A stretch of 6,811 nucleotides of DNA from Desulfurobacterium sp. GTDB taxonomy: Bacteria > Aquificota > Aquificia > Desulfurobacteriales > Desulfurobacteriaceae. Below, one piece after another: positions 1 through 6,700 of the stretch; the first letter of the stretch is position 1; each line of letters begins with the position of its first letter. The position numbers and the translations under genes were made by a program. Below the pieces are notes generated by a model. It was not told the DNA's origin, ran no database searches, and worked only from the letters and a program-made list of their open reading frames with translations. The DNA lies in contig QNYI01000163.1 in NCBI GenBank assembly GCA_003978805.1, positions 1-6,811 on the forward strand, written 5' to 3'.

Positions 1-1530
1 ACAAAAGTCATCAAGCCAAACTACGTATTTCAGAAAGAAAAAACAGAAACTCTGTGGAATGAAGCGGAGTCAAAGGTTAAACCGGTCTACATAACACTAC
101 AGAAGGGAGAAATAATTGTAAAAAAAGGAGAGAAAGTTTCGCCGGAAGTTGCAAAGAAAATTGAAATCCTCCGAAAAGAGAAGAGCCGCGGCAAGGCACT
201 CAACAAGTACATCTCACTATTCCTCCTCTCAGTTACCCTGTTCTTCTTGATGGTAAAGCTCTACAAAATCACGAGCCCATCCGCCTTTAACCTAAAAAAC
301 GTCATCTTCTCCTTCTCAATAGTTACCCTTGACATACTCCTCATAAGAGGATTCACCTTCATAGCCAAACTACTCCTTGAAACCCTCAACCTCCCTGTAA
401 ACGAGCACTTAGTTTACGTTCCCGTAGTTACATCAACGGTCTTTGCCTCAATGTTCATCACAAAGAAAGTGGCAACGATCCATACCTTCCCCGTTGCAAT
501 TATCCCCTCTTTCATCCTCTCAAAGCCGGAACTCTTCATAGTCCCCGTTGCAATAGGCAGTATCTTCTCCTGCATTGACTCAAGGAAGTACAGGGATAGA
601 AACGCCATTTATAAAAGCGCCCTCTCTGCAGGAACGGTTATCTCTGCACTCCAAATCCTCCTCCTCGTATACAGCAACGGCCTCAAAGTTACCCCCGAAA
701 TGGTAGCACTCCCGACCTTAGCCATCTTAGGCTCCCTCGTTACAGGAATCGTAGTTAACGGGTTAAGTCCCCTCCTCATCTACCTGTTCAAGTTCTCAAC
801 TGACATGGTCTACATGGAATTAATCAACCTCAACCATCCCCTACTCCGTAAGTTCATCCTGAGAGCTCCGGGAACCTATAACCACTCTGTAATGGTCGCA
901 ACCTTGGCCGAAGCTGCCGCAGAGGCCATAGGAGCAAACGCCCTCCTTGCAAAGGCGGGAGGTCTCTTTCACGATATAGGGAAACTAAAGAACCCCCAAG
1001 CCTTCGTAGAAAACCAGTCAGAAGGAGTCAACATCCACGATAAACTTCCCCCCGAAAAAAGCGCCGCAATCTTAAGAGCCCACGTTGAATATGGAGAGGA
1101 GCTCGGAAGGAAGTATAAACTCCCGGAGAGGATAATAGACATCATCAAACAGCACCACGGAACGAAGCTCATGAAGTACTTCTACCACAAGGCAAAGGAG
1201 ATGTACGGAGAGAAGAAAGTTGATGAGAAGAAGTTCAGATACCCGGGACCTAAACCCCAGTTTAAAGAGGCCGGTATCGTCATGCTCGCAGACACGGTAG
1301 AGGCTGCCATAAGGTCTATGAAAGACAAGGGAGACTTTAACCTTAACGAGGCCATACACAGGTTAATAATGGAAACTATAGAAGACGGACAGCTCAACCA
1401 GAGCGGACTCTCACTAAAGGATATCTCCATGATAGAGAAAGTTTTCAAGAAAGTCCTGTCTGGCATCTACCACAACAGGGTAGAGTACCCAGAGGAGACA
1501 AACGGCAGAGAAAACATCAAAGGGAATTAG
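1..1530 (+). CDS. pgpH: 7TM-HD family cyclic-di-AMP phosphodiesterase (PgpH-type), 5' truncated
   Basis: Membrane-anchored HD hydrolase, expected to cleave c-di-AMP to pApA on the cytoplasmic side. The frame is open from base 1, so the TTG/ATG at 247-252 lies inside the gene and is not the start; 509 residues are visible. Numbering from the first codon: residues 1-65 are the end of the extracytoplasmic 7TMR-HD domain, with its usual ending (KPN..., then KGEIIVKKGEKV). About 68-265 is a multi-helix membrane region. The HD domain follows NHPLL (278-282) and PGTYNHS. Metal ligands appear in family order: H295, H324-D325, H361, H385-H386, D431, with spacing close to that of Listeria PgpH. The family is usually about 700-800 residues, so some 200-300 are missing upstream. 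The domain looks intact and probably active. It ends 2 bp from the convergent exbB-like stop, with no obvious terminator. The substrate is inferred from the family. Confidence 0.93.
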   Translation, partial: TKVIKPNYVFQKEKTETLWNEAESKVKPVYITLQKGEIIVKKGEKVSPEVAKKIEILRKEKSRGKALNKYISLFLLSVTLFFLMVKLYKITSPSAFNLKNVIFSFSIVTLDILLIRGFTFIAKLLLETLNLPVNEHLVYVPVVTSTVFASMFITKKVATIHTFPVAIIPSFILSKPELFIVPVAIGSIFSCIDSRKYRDRNAIYKSALSAGTVISALQILLLVYSNGLKVTPEMVALPTLAILGSLVTGIVVNGLSPLLIYLFKFSTDMVYMELINLNHPLLRKFILRAPGTYNHSVMVATLAEAAAEAIGANALLAKAGGLFHDIGKLKNPQAFVENQSEGVNIHDKLPPEKSAAILRAHVEYGEELGRKYKLPERIIDIIKQHHGTKLMKYFYHKAKEMYGEKKVDEKKFRYPGPKPQFKEAGIVMLADTVEAAIRSMKDKGDFNLNEAIHRLIMETIEDGQLNQSGLSLKDISMIEKVFKKVLSGIYHNRVEYPEETNGRENIKGN

Positions 1531-1532
1531 TT

Positions 1533-2009
1533 CTATCTACTTTTCAGCAGTAATTTCTTTACCTCTGTCTCAAAAGATTTAGCAAGTCCTCCCAGTATGT
1601 AGTAATAAGCAAGGGCAACAATAGCTATGACTATCCCTAAGGCAGTGGCCTCAAGGGCAAGGGCTATCCCCCTGCTTACAGCCGTCACGTCGGAGATTCC
1701 CCTTTCCGCCATTGCCGTAAACGAGTTCATAATCCCGAGAACCGTTCCAAGGAGTCCCAAAAGCGGTGATGCCGTTACTACAAAGGCTACAACTCCCCTA
1801 CCCTTTCTCAGCTTTGAAGCGTAAGTGTAGTAGAGAACTTCTACCGTTTTTTCGTCAGCTCCTTCTGCCTCCTTTAAAAGGAGCTTCTTCTCCGCCGGAA
1901 AAGTAAAAATAAAGTAAAGAAGCCTCTCTATAAAAACAACGCTGGCCAAGAAGAAGAGGAAGTAAAGGGAAAAGAAAACGGCTTTATGAGCTATTTCTAA
2001 GTCAACCAC
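1533..2009 (-). CDS. exbB: ExbB/TolQ/MotA-family proton channel subunit, short form
   Basis: Inner-membrane channel subunit that, with ExbD, turns the proton motive force into movement of a TonB-like protein. It has 158 residues and three predicted helices: about 10-34 (with the family ER pair at E28-R29), 72-95 and 114-139. The signature SPLLGLLGTVLGI (81-93) and the TM3 motif GIALALEATALG (114-125) are clear. T89 and T122 match the pore threonines of ExbB/TolQ. Two oddities are seen: the TM1-TM2 cytoplasmic loop is only about 37 residues, making the protein clearly shorter than E. coli ExbB (about 240), and the Pro usual in TM3 (AIPA) is replaced by V131. The start is GTG at 2007-2009, chosen because GGAGG (minus strand, 2018-2022) sits 8 nt upstream and TM1 follows directly. 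TolQ is the alternative name; the ExbD/TonB neighbours favour ExbB. Confidence 0.9.
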   Translation of the reverse strand: MVDLEIAHKAVFFSLYFLFFLASVVFIERLLYFIFTFPAEKKLLLKEAEGADEKTVEVLYYTYASKLRKGRGVVAFVVTASPLLGLLGTVLGIMNSFTAMAERGISDVTAVSRGIALALEATALGIVIAIVALAYYYILGGLAKSFETEVKKLLLKSR

Positions 2010-2077
2010 CGGTAAATCCTCCGCTTTAGATGTATAATCATTTTATAACAAATTCTTTCCTTCCTTGCGGAGTAAGT
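2010..2077. promoter_or_regulatory. Divergent promoter region between exbB-like and exbD-tonB-like genes
   Basis: This 68-bp gap must hold the signals for both units. On the plus strand a perfect -10 hexamer TATAAT lies at 2033-2038, which would start transcription near 2045, about 33 nt before the exbD ATG. No convincing -35 is seen 16-18 bp upstream. On the minus strand the overlapping hexamer TATACA (2031-2036) could serve exbB but would give a leader of only about 15 nt, just covering its Shine-Dalgarno; TATAAA (2042-2047) is a second choice. The two start sites would compete for the same DNA. TGTATAA (2031-2037) and TTATAACA (2043-2050) form an imperfect inverted repeat that could be an operator, but no known regulator consensus is recognised. 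Assignments rest on hexamer matching only. Confidence 0.45.
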
Positions 2078-2506
2078 ATGTTCAGATTTAGAGACTGCGA
2101 AGGTGAGGAGAAACCCGAGCTTGTAATAATCCCGATGGTTGATGTGATGCTTTTCCTACTGGCCTTCTTCGTCCTCGTAGCAGGAAGCATCATTCCCGGC
2201 CTTGCAATAAAGACTAACCCTCCCGAAACAGTCCAAAAATCCACTTTCCACCCCAAAAGGGAAGTAGTCACAATCGTCGTAAAAAAGGATGGCTCTTTCT
2301 GGTACGGAAAACAGAAACTAACTTTCAACCAGCTCGTTAGGCTCTTAAAGAGCTTTAAGAAGAAAAACCCCCAAATTTCAGTTGCCATAAACGCCGATAA
2401 AGACGCAAACGTCCAGTCCTTAGTAAACGTCCTTGATGCAGTTCAGAAGGCAAACATCGGCTCGGTAGGACTTATAGCGAAGGAAAAGGATGAGAGCTCC
2501 CGTTAG
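2078..2506 (+). CDS. exbD: ExbD/TolR-family biopolymer transport protein
   Basis: Single-span inner-membrane partner of ExbB that supplies the protonatable aspartate of the channel. It has 142 residues from ATG 2078: a short cytoplasmic N-terminus, one helix at about 17-38 with the core IPMVDVMLFLL (18-28), then a periplasmic ExbD fold from about 58 to the end (VTIVVKKDG, ...VAINADKDA..., DAVQKANIGSVGLI). D22 corresponds to the essential Asp of ExbD (D25) and TolR (D23). An in-frame ATG at 2030 would add 16 residues, but 2078 is preferred: GGAG at 2069-2072 lies 5 nt upstream, the Asp falls at the family position, and the 2030 codon overlaps the best -10 box. The last 17 nt overlap the TonB-like gene, so the two are probably co-transcribed and translationally coupled. 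The exbB partner lies on the other strand just upstream. Confidence 0.92.
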   Translation: MFRFRDCEGEEKPELVIIPMVDVMLFLLAFFVLVAGSIIPGLAIKTNPPETVQKSTFHPKREVVTIVVKKDGSFWYGKQKLTFNQLVRLLKSFKKKNPQISVAINADKDANVQSLVNVLDAVQKANIGSVGLIAKEKDESSR

Positions 2507-3119
2507 GCTGTCAGTAGCGTTAATCGTTGCAACTATATTAGACGCAAGCTTTTTCCTGCTGTCAAAGGACGCTATAAAACCCCCTAAAAGGGAAGTTAAG
2601 AAGGTTATAAAAATTTCACTCCTAAACCCCAGAAAGAGGACGATGACCGTAAAAAGAGAGGTAGGTCAACCAGTAAAGAAGAAGCGACTTCCCACACCTC
2701 CTAAAAAAAGTAACCCCAAGGTAGAGGCAAAGAAACCTAGGAAAAAACTTCCAGAAAGTCGGAAGGAGAAAAAAAAGGAAGAAAGAGAAAATAGAAAACC
2801 GGGAGGTTTAAAACCCCTTACGGGTAACCTTCCGATAAGTTACATTGAAGCGGTAAAATCTGCCGTAGAGGAGGAAATCTTCTACCCCTTAGAGGCCATA
2901 GAGAAGGGAGAAGAAGGAATCGTTGAGGTAAAGTTTACCCTTAACAGGCAGGGAAAGGTCTTAAGCTGTAAACCTGTAAAAGGAGAAAGCCAAATCCTAA
3001 CAAAGGCTACCTGTATGGCGATAGAGAAGGCTCAATTTCCGCCGATCCCCGAAAGCGTTAAGAATAGAACCATAAGCTTTCAGTTAGAAATTGAGTATAA
3101 CCTGAAAGAGGTCTTTTAG
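2490..3119 (+). CDS. tonB: TonB-like energy transducer with TonB C-terminal domain
   Basis: Periplasm-spanning protein expected to carry energy from ExbB/ExbD to outer-membrane receptors. It has 209 residues: one N-terminal helix (about 6-25), a long, very basic Lys/Pro/Arg linker (about 30-112) and a TonB C-terminal domain (about 118-205). The domain shows the usual pattern: Y-x-E-A-V-K-x-A-V near its start, then YPLEAIEKGEEG, VEVKFTLNRQGKV, and AIEKAQFPPIPE. The start ATG overlaps the end of exbD by 17 nt and has AGGA at 2481-2484, 5 nt upstream. Differences from the classical protein: the membrane helix has no His (the SHLS-motif His of TonB/TolA) but carries D18, and the linker is Lys-rich instead of alternating Glu-Pro/Lys-Pro. 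C160 and C175 sit where some alphaproteobacterial TonBs also carry a Cys pair, so a disulfide is plausible. TolA is a less likely identity. Confidence 0.87.
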   Translation: MRAPVRLSVALIVATILDASFFLLSKDAIKPPKREVKKVIKISLLNPRKRTMTVKREVGQPVKKKRLPTPPKKSNPKVEAKKPRKKLPESRKEKKKEERENRKPGGLKPLTGNLPISYIEAVKSAVEEEIFYPLEAIEKGEEGIVEVKFTLNRQGKVLSCKPVKGESQILTKATCMAIEKAQFPPIPESVKNRTISFQLEIEYNLKEVF

Positions 3120-3141
3120 GATAAAAATGTTACCTCTCAGG
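3101..3141. terminator. Imperfect hairpin over the convergent tonB-like/lipoprotein stops
   Basis: CCTGA (3101-3105) pairs with TCAGG (3137-3141), and GAGGT (3108-3112) pairs with ACCTC (3132-3136), leaving an AA bulge on the left arm. Inside the 19-nt loop, TTTTA (3114-3118) can pair with TAAAA (3122-3126). Both stop codons, TAG 3117-3119 (+) and TAA 3130-3132 (-), lie within it, and only 10 bp separate the genes. By symmetry it could work as a bidirectional terminator, but no U-tract follows the main stem in either direction. Its function is therefore uncertain. Confidence 0.35.
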
Positions 3142-3660
3142 CTTCACCCTTTCAATCCTTACCGAGGGAATCCTTAATCTACTAAGGCGCTTTTTAAGCT
3201 CAAGGATTTTCTTATCAAGCTCTACAAGCTTTCCGGAAAGCTCTTCTTTTAGTCCTAAGACCTGTGAACGGAGGACTTCTAACTCTGCCTCAAGCTGTCT
3301 CTTTAGCTCATTCACCTTGCCATCGGTGTAACTTTTAAGGCGACCGACGGCGGTCTGGAGCTCCCCTTTCAAGCTGTCAAAGGCTACATCCTTCCTCTCA
3401 ACCTCTCCTTCAAGCTCCTTTAAGGAGTCTTCAATTTCAGATAACCTCTGCCTTAAAGAAGTAATAGAAACTTTCAGCTTTGGAACTTCCTCCTTAACTG
3501 CAAGGTGCTTCTCCTCAAGGGTCTTTAGCTCTTTTTCAAGCTCAGACTGTCTTACCTCAAGCACCCGTAACCTTGCCTCAAGGGCGTTAATTTTAACTTC
3601 CCTCTCCTGAGAGGCGCAGGACGCCAGCAAGAAAAGAGCAACAAAAGTAAGCTTCCTCAT
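3130..3660 (-). CDS. Coiled-coil lipoprotein of unknown function
   Basis: I do not recognise a named family. The 176-residue product starts with a lipoprotein signal peptide: basic MRK, a hydrophobic stretch at 4-12, and lipobox LASC with the lipidated Cys at C15. The residue after it is Ala, not Asp, so by the +2 rule of enteric bacteria it would go to the outer membrane. Residues about 20-160 form almost continuous heptad-like Leu/Ile/Val repeats with Glu/Lys/Arg between, predicting a long parallel or antiparallel coiled coil; Y111 and the nearby Asp-Gly mark a possible break. The C-terminus (160-176) is strongly basic (RLRIPSVRIERVKPER). The ATG start has GGGAGG (minus strand, 3667-3672) 6 nt upstream. 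A periplasmic spacer or envelope-tethering role is plausible given the TonB-like neighbour, but that is only context. Coiled-coil composition makes similarity to Lpp or CpoB/YbgF uninformative. Confidence 0.85.
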   Translation of the reverse strand: MRKLTFVALFLLASCASQEREVKINALEARLRVLEVRQSELEKELKTLEEKHLAVKEEVPKLKVSITSLRQRLSEIEDSLKELEGEVERKDVAFDSLKGELQTAVGRLKSYTDGKVNELKRQLEAELEVLRSQVLGLKEELSGKLVELDKKILELKKRLSRLRIPSVRIERVKPER

Positions 3661-3731
3661 AACCTTCCTCCCGATTTGAAAATTTTACCATTCAAACATT
3701 AAATTTCTATTAAACTAACTTCGGAGAGATA
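3661..3731. promoter_or_regulatory. Divergent promoter region between lipoprotein and activase genes
   Basis: For the minus-strand lipoprotein gene, an extended -10 (TGG then TAAAAT) lies at 3682-3690, implying a start near 3675 and a leader of about 15 nt containing GGGAGG. For the plus-strand activase gene, TTGAAA (3676-3681) and TTAAAT (3699-3704) are 17 bp apart, a plausible -35/-10 pair with starts near 3711; its Shine-Dalgarno GGAGAG is at 3723-3728. A perfect 6-bp inverted repeat, TTTGAA (3675-3680) and TTCAAA (3691-3696) with a 10-bp spacer, straddles both elements and could be a shared operator. Assigned by eye from consensus matching. Confidence 0.45.
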
Positions 3732-6700
3732 ATGTTTAAAGCCGGTATAGACGTCGGCTCAACAACCGTCAAGGGTGTCCTCCTTGACGACAGGGGCAAC
3801 ATCCTCTTTGAACACTACGAAAGGCACGAAGCCCGCCAAGCACAGAAGGTTTTAGCCCTCCTTGAAAAGTTTGAAGAAATCGCAGGCAGAGAGTTCCACC
3901 TATTTATGACGGGAAGCGGAGGAGGTGACTTAGCGAGAGCTCTCGGCGTCAGGTTCATTCAGGAGGTCAACGCAGTAAGCTTAGCAGTTGAGAGGTTTTA
4001 CCCGGAAGTAAACTCTGCCGTTGAGCTCGGCGGACAGGACGCGAAGATGATCTTCTGGGTAAACACCGGAAACTTCAGGAAAAAGATTACCACAATGAAC
4101 GATAAGTGCGCCGGAGGAACGGGAGCAACGATTGACAGGATAATAGCAAAGCTGAAGGTTCCTCTGGAGGTAGCAACCTCCGTTAGATTTGACCCTTCAA
4201 AGGTTCACCCGGTAGCGGCAAAGTGCGGAGTCTTTGCAGAAACGGACATAAACAGCCTCCAGAAGGCGGGAGTTCCGGCAGAGGAGCTCCTCATATCCCT
4301 CTTTAACGCAATAGTAATCCAGAACCTTGCCGTTTTAACGAGGGGAAACACTCTAAAACCCACCGTTATCCTCCTCGGTGGGCCAAACACATTCTTTCCG
4401 GCACTTGTAGAGTGCTGGCGTTACCACCTTCAAAAACTCTGGGAAGAAAAAGGCATAGAGTACAACGAACGCTCCGTCCTCCTCCCCGAAAACTCCCAGT
4501 ACTTTGCCGCAATCGGCAGCGCTCTTTTTTCAGAGTTTGAGGAAAGTCCCTATAAGGGTAAGGATGGATTACTCGCCTTCAGCAGGCGTTCCGTAGCGGT
4601 CTTAAAGGCAAGAACAGGGGAGAGGGGACTCATAAAGCCCGGCGAGGATATTGAAGAGTTCAAGAGAAAATACGCCGTAAAGCCCTTTCGGCCAAAGAAG
4701 TTTAAAGAAGGTGAAAAAGTAAGAGCTTTCCTCGGGATTGACGGAGGTTCTACATCAACGAAAGCGGTTCTCATAAACGAAGACGGTGAGCTTCTCGCTA
4801 CCGCCTACACCCTTTCCACCGGCAACCCTCTAAAGGACGTCAAAAAAGTAGTTGGGAAATTGAAGGAACAGGTAGAAAAGGACGGAGCTCTCTTAGAGAT
4901 CCTCTCCGTAGGAGTCACAGGTTACGCCAAGGATATGCTGAAAGAGACCATAGGAGCAGACGTAGCGGTAGTTGAGACGGTAGCACATACGATTTCGGCA
5001 AAGCACTTCTTCAAGGACGTTGACGTAATAGTTGACGTTGGAGGACAGGACATTAAGGTAATGATTCTAAAGGGAGGCAGGGTTAAGGACTTTAAGCTTA
5101 ATACCCAGTGCTCGGCAGGGAACGGCTACTTTCTCCAGTCAACGGCAGAAAGGTTCGGCTACAAGGTTGAAGAGTTTGCAGAGGTAGCCTTCAAGGCAGA
5201 GTTCGTTCCCCGCTTCAACTTTGGCTGTGCTGTCTTTTTAGAGCAGGATATCGTTAACTTTCAGCGTCTCGGCTGGGACCCCCACGAGATAATGGCAGGG
5301 CTTGCGAAAGTCTTACCTAAGAACATCTGGCTCTACGTCGTAAAAGAGCCGAACTTAAGAAAACTGGGGAAGCGGTTCCTACTGCAGGGAGGGACTCAGA
5401 AGAACTTGGCAGCAGTAAAAGCCCAGTACGATTTTATAAAAGAGAGAGTTCCCGAAGCCGAAATACTCGTCCACCCAATAGCCGGAGAAGCGGGAGCTTT
5501 CGGTGCCGCCGTTGAGGCAATGAAGAACTACAAAGGAAAGAGCTCTTTCATCGGGATAGACTCCCTCTTAAACCTCAACTTCAAGATAAAGAGCGACGAG
5601 ACTACCCGCTGTAACTACTGCACGAACAGGTGCCTGAGAACTTTCATCTACGTTGAAACGAGGACAGGGAAAAAGACCTACATTATAGCTCCCTGTGAAA
5701 AGGGGTCGGCAGAGGACATCTCAGCAGTAAAGGAGGTCGTAAAGAAACTAAACAGAATAAAGGAAGAAAATCCCAACCTTCAGGAGATATCTGCAAAGAA
5801 AGTTTTTGAAAGCTATCCTGTGGAAAAAGTCTACTCGGAGAGGAAATTCCTCTTTTTCTGGAAAAAAGACCCCATTGAAAAGAGGAAAAAGTTAAAGTTC
5901 GGAATCCCGAGAGTTCTTAACTTTTACGCCCTTGCACCCTTTTTCAGGGGATACCTTGAGTCCCTCGGAGTTGAAAAGTTCGTTTTCTCCGATTTTACCT
6001 CGGAGAAGATGGTGATGGAGGAGCTCCGGGGAGGAGCTGTTGACCCCTGCTTCCCGAGCAAAGTAGTCCTTGCCCACCTTAGAAACCTCTTAAAGAAAAA
6101 GCCGGACGTCATATTCCTCCCAAAAGTTGCAACGCTAAAGGGCATGTTTAAAGACAGTGAAGCCTCCCACGCCTGTCCGACAGTTACAGGAACACCAATC
6201 TCTGTAAAGGCCGTCCTCACAAAAGAAGAGGACGTTTTTAAGGAAAATGGAATCACTTTCCTTGACCCGATACTCCACTTTCACGACGAAGAGCTCCTTG
6301 AGTACGAAATGTACACGGCCTTTAAGGAGCTCCTTGAGCTGACAAGAGAGGAGAATAGAAAGGCCATAAGAGAGGGATTTAGAGCTCTCTCCCAGTATCA
6401 GGAGGAGTTAAGGAAGCTCGGAGAGAAAATCTTAAGGAAAGTTGAACTTGAAAACAGAATCGCCATTTTAGTTCTCGGAAGACCGTACCACAACGACCCC
6501 GGAATTAACCACGGAATAACGGAGGAGCTCCAAAAGAGAGGCTACCCAATACTGACGATAGACTCACTACCACTAAAAGAGGAGTTCTTAAAAAAGGTCT
6601 TTAAGGGAAGAGACCCATTCTCAATTAGCGACGTCTGGAAGAAATCCTACAGCGAGAACACGAACAGAAAGGTCTGGGGAGCTCTTTACGCTGCAGGCCA

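Noticed and set aside
247..252. TTG/ATG as start of the 7TM-HD gene
   Set aside because: The frame is open upstream to base 1 and encodes the expected end of the extracytoplasmic domain, so this is an internal site within the first membrane helix.
969..1466. Minus-strand open frames inside the 7TM-HD gene
   Set aside because: They lie entirely within the HD domain coding sequence, have no ribosome binding site or recognisable domain, and are mutually overlapping shadows.
1500..1570. Terminator at the pgpH/exbB convergent junction
   Set aside because: Only scattered short complementary words were found; no stem with a U-tract in either direction.
2030..2032. ATG at 2030 as the exbD start
   Set aside because: It overlaps the best -10 box, lacks a good Shine-Dalgarno at proper spacing, and would move the channel Asp away from the family position; ATG 2078 has GGAG 5 nt upstream.
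2019..2072. Inverted repeat CTCCGC ... GCGGAG as a regulatory hairpin
   Set aside because: The two arms are simply the Shine-Dalgarno sequences of the two divergent genes, and neither predicted transcript would contain both arms.
4205..6256. Minus-strand open frames inside the activase gene (4205-4390, 4550-4774, 5892-6077, 5924-6256)
   Set aside because: The plus-strand frame is continuous and carries conserved motifs throughout; the opposite frames have no family resemblance.
6010..6540. Repeated GAGGAGCTCC-like words
   Set aside because: They fall in frame as Glu-Glu-Leu-Leu codons (for example 6019, 6289, 6520) and reflect codon preference in a Glu/Leu-rich helical protein, not a DNA repeat.
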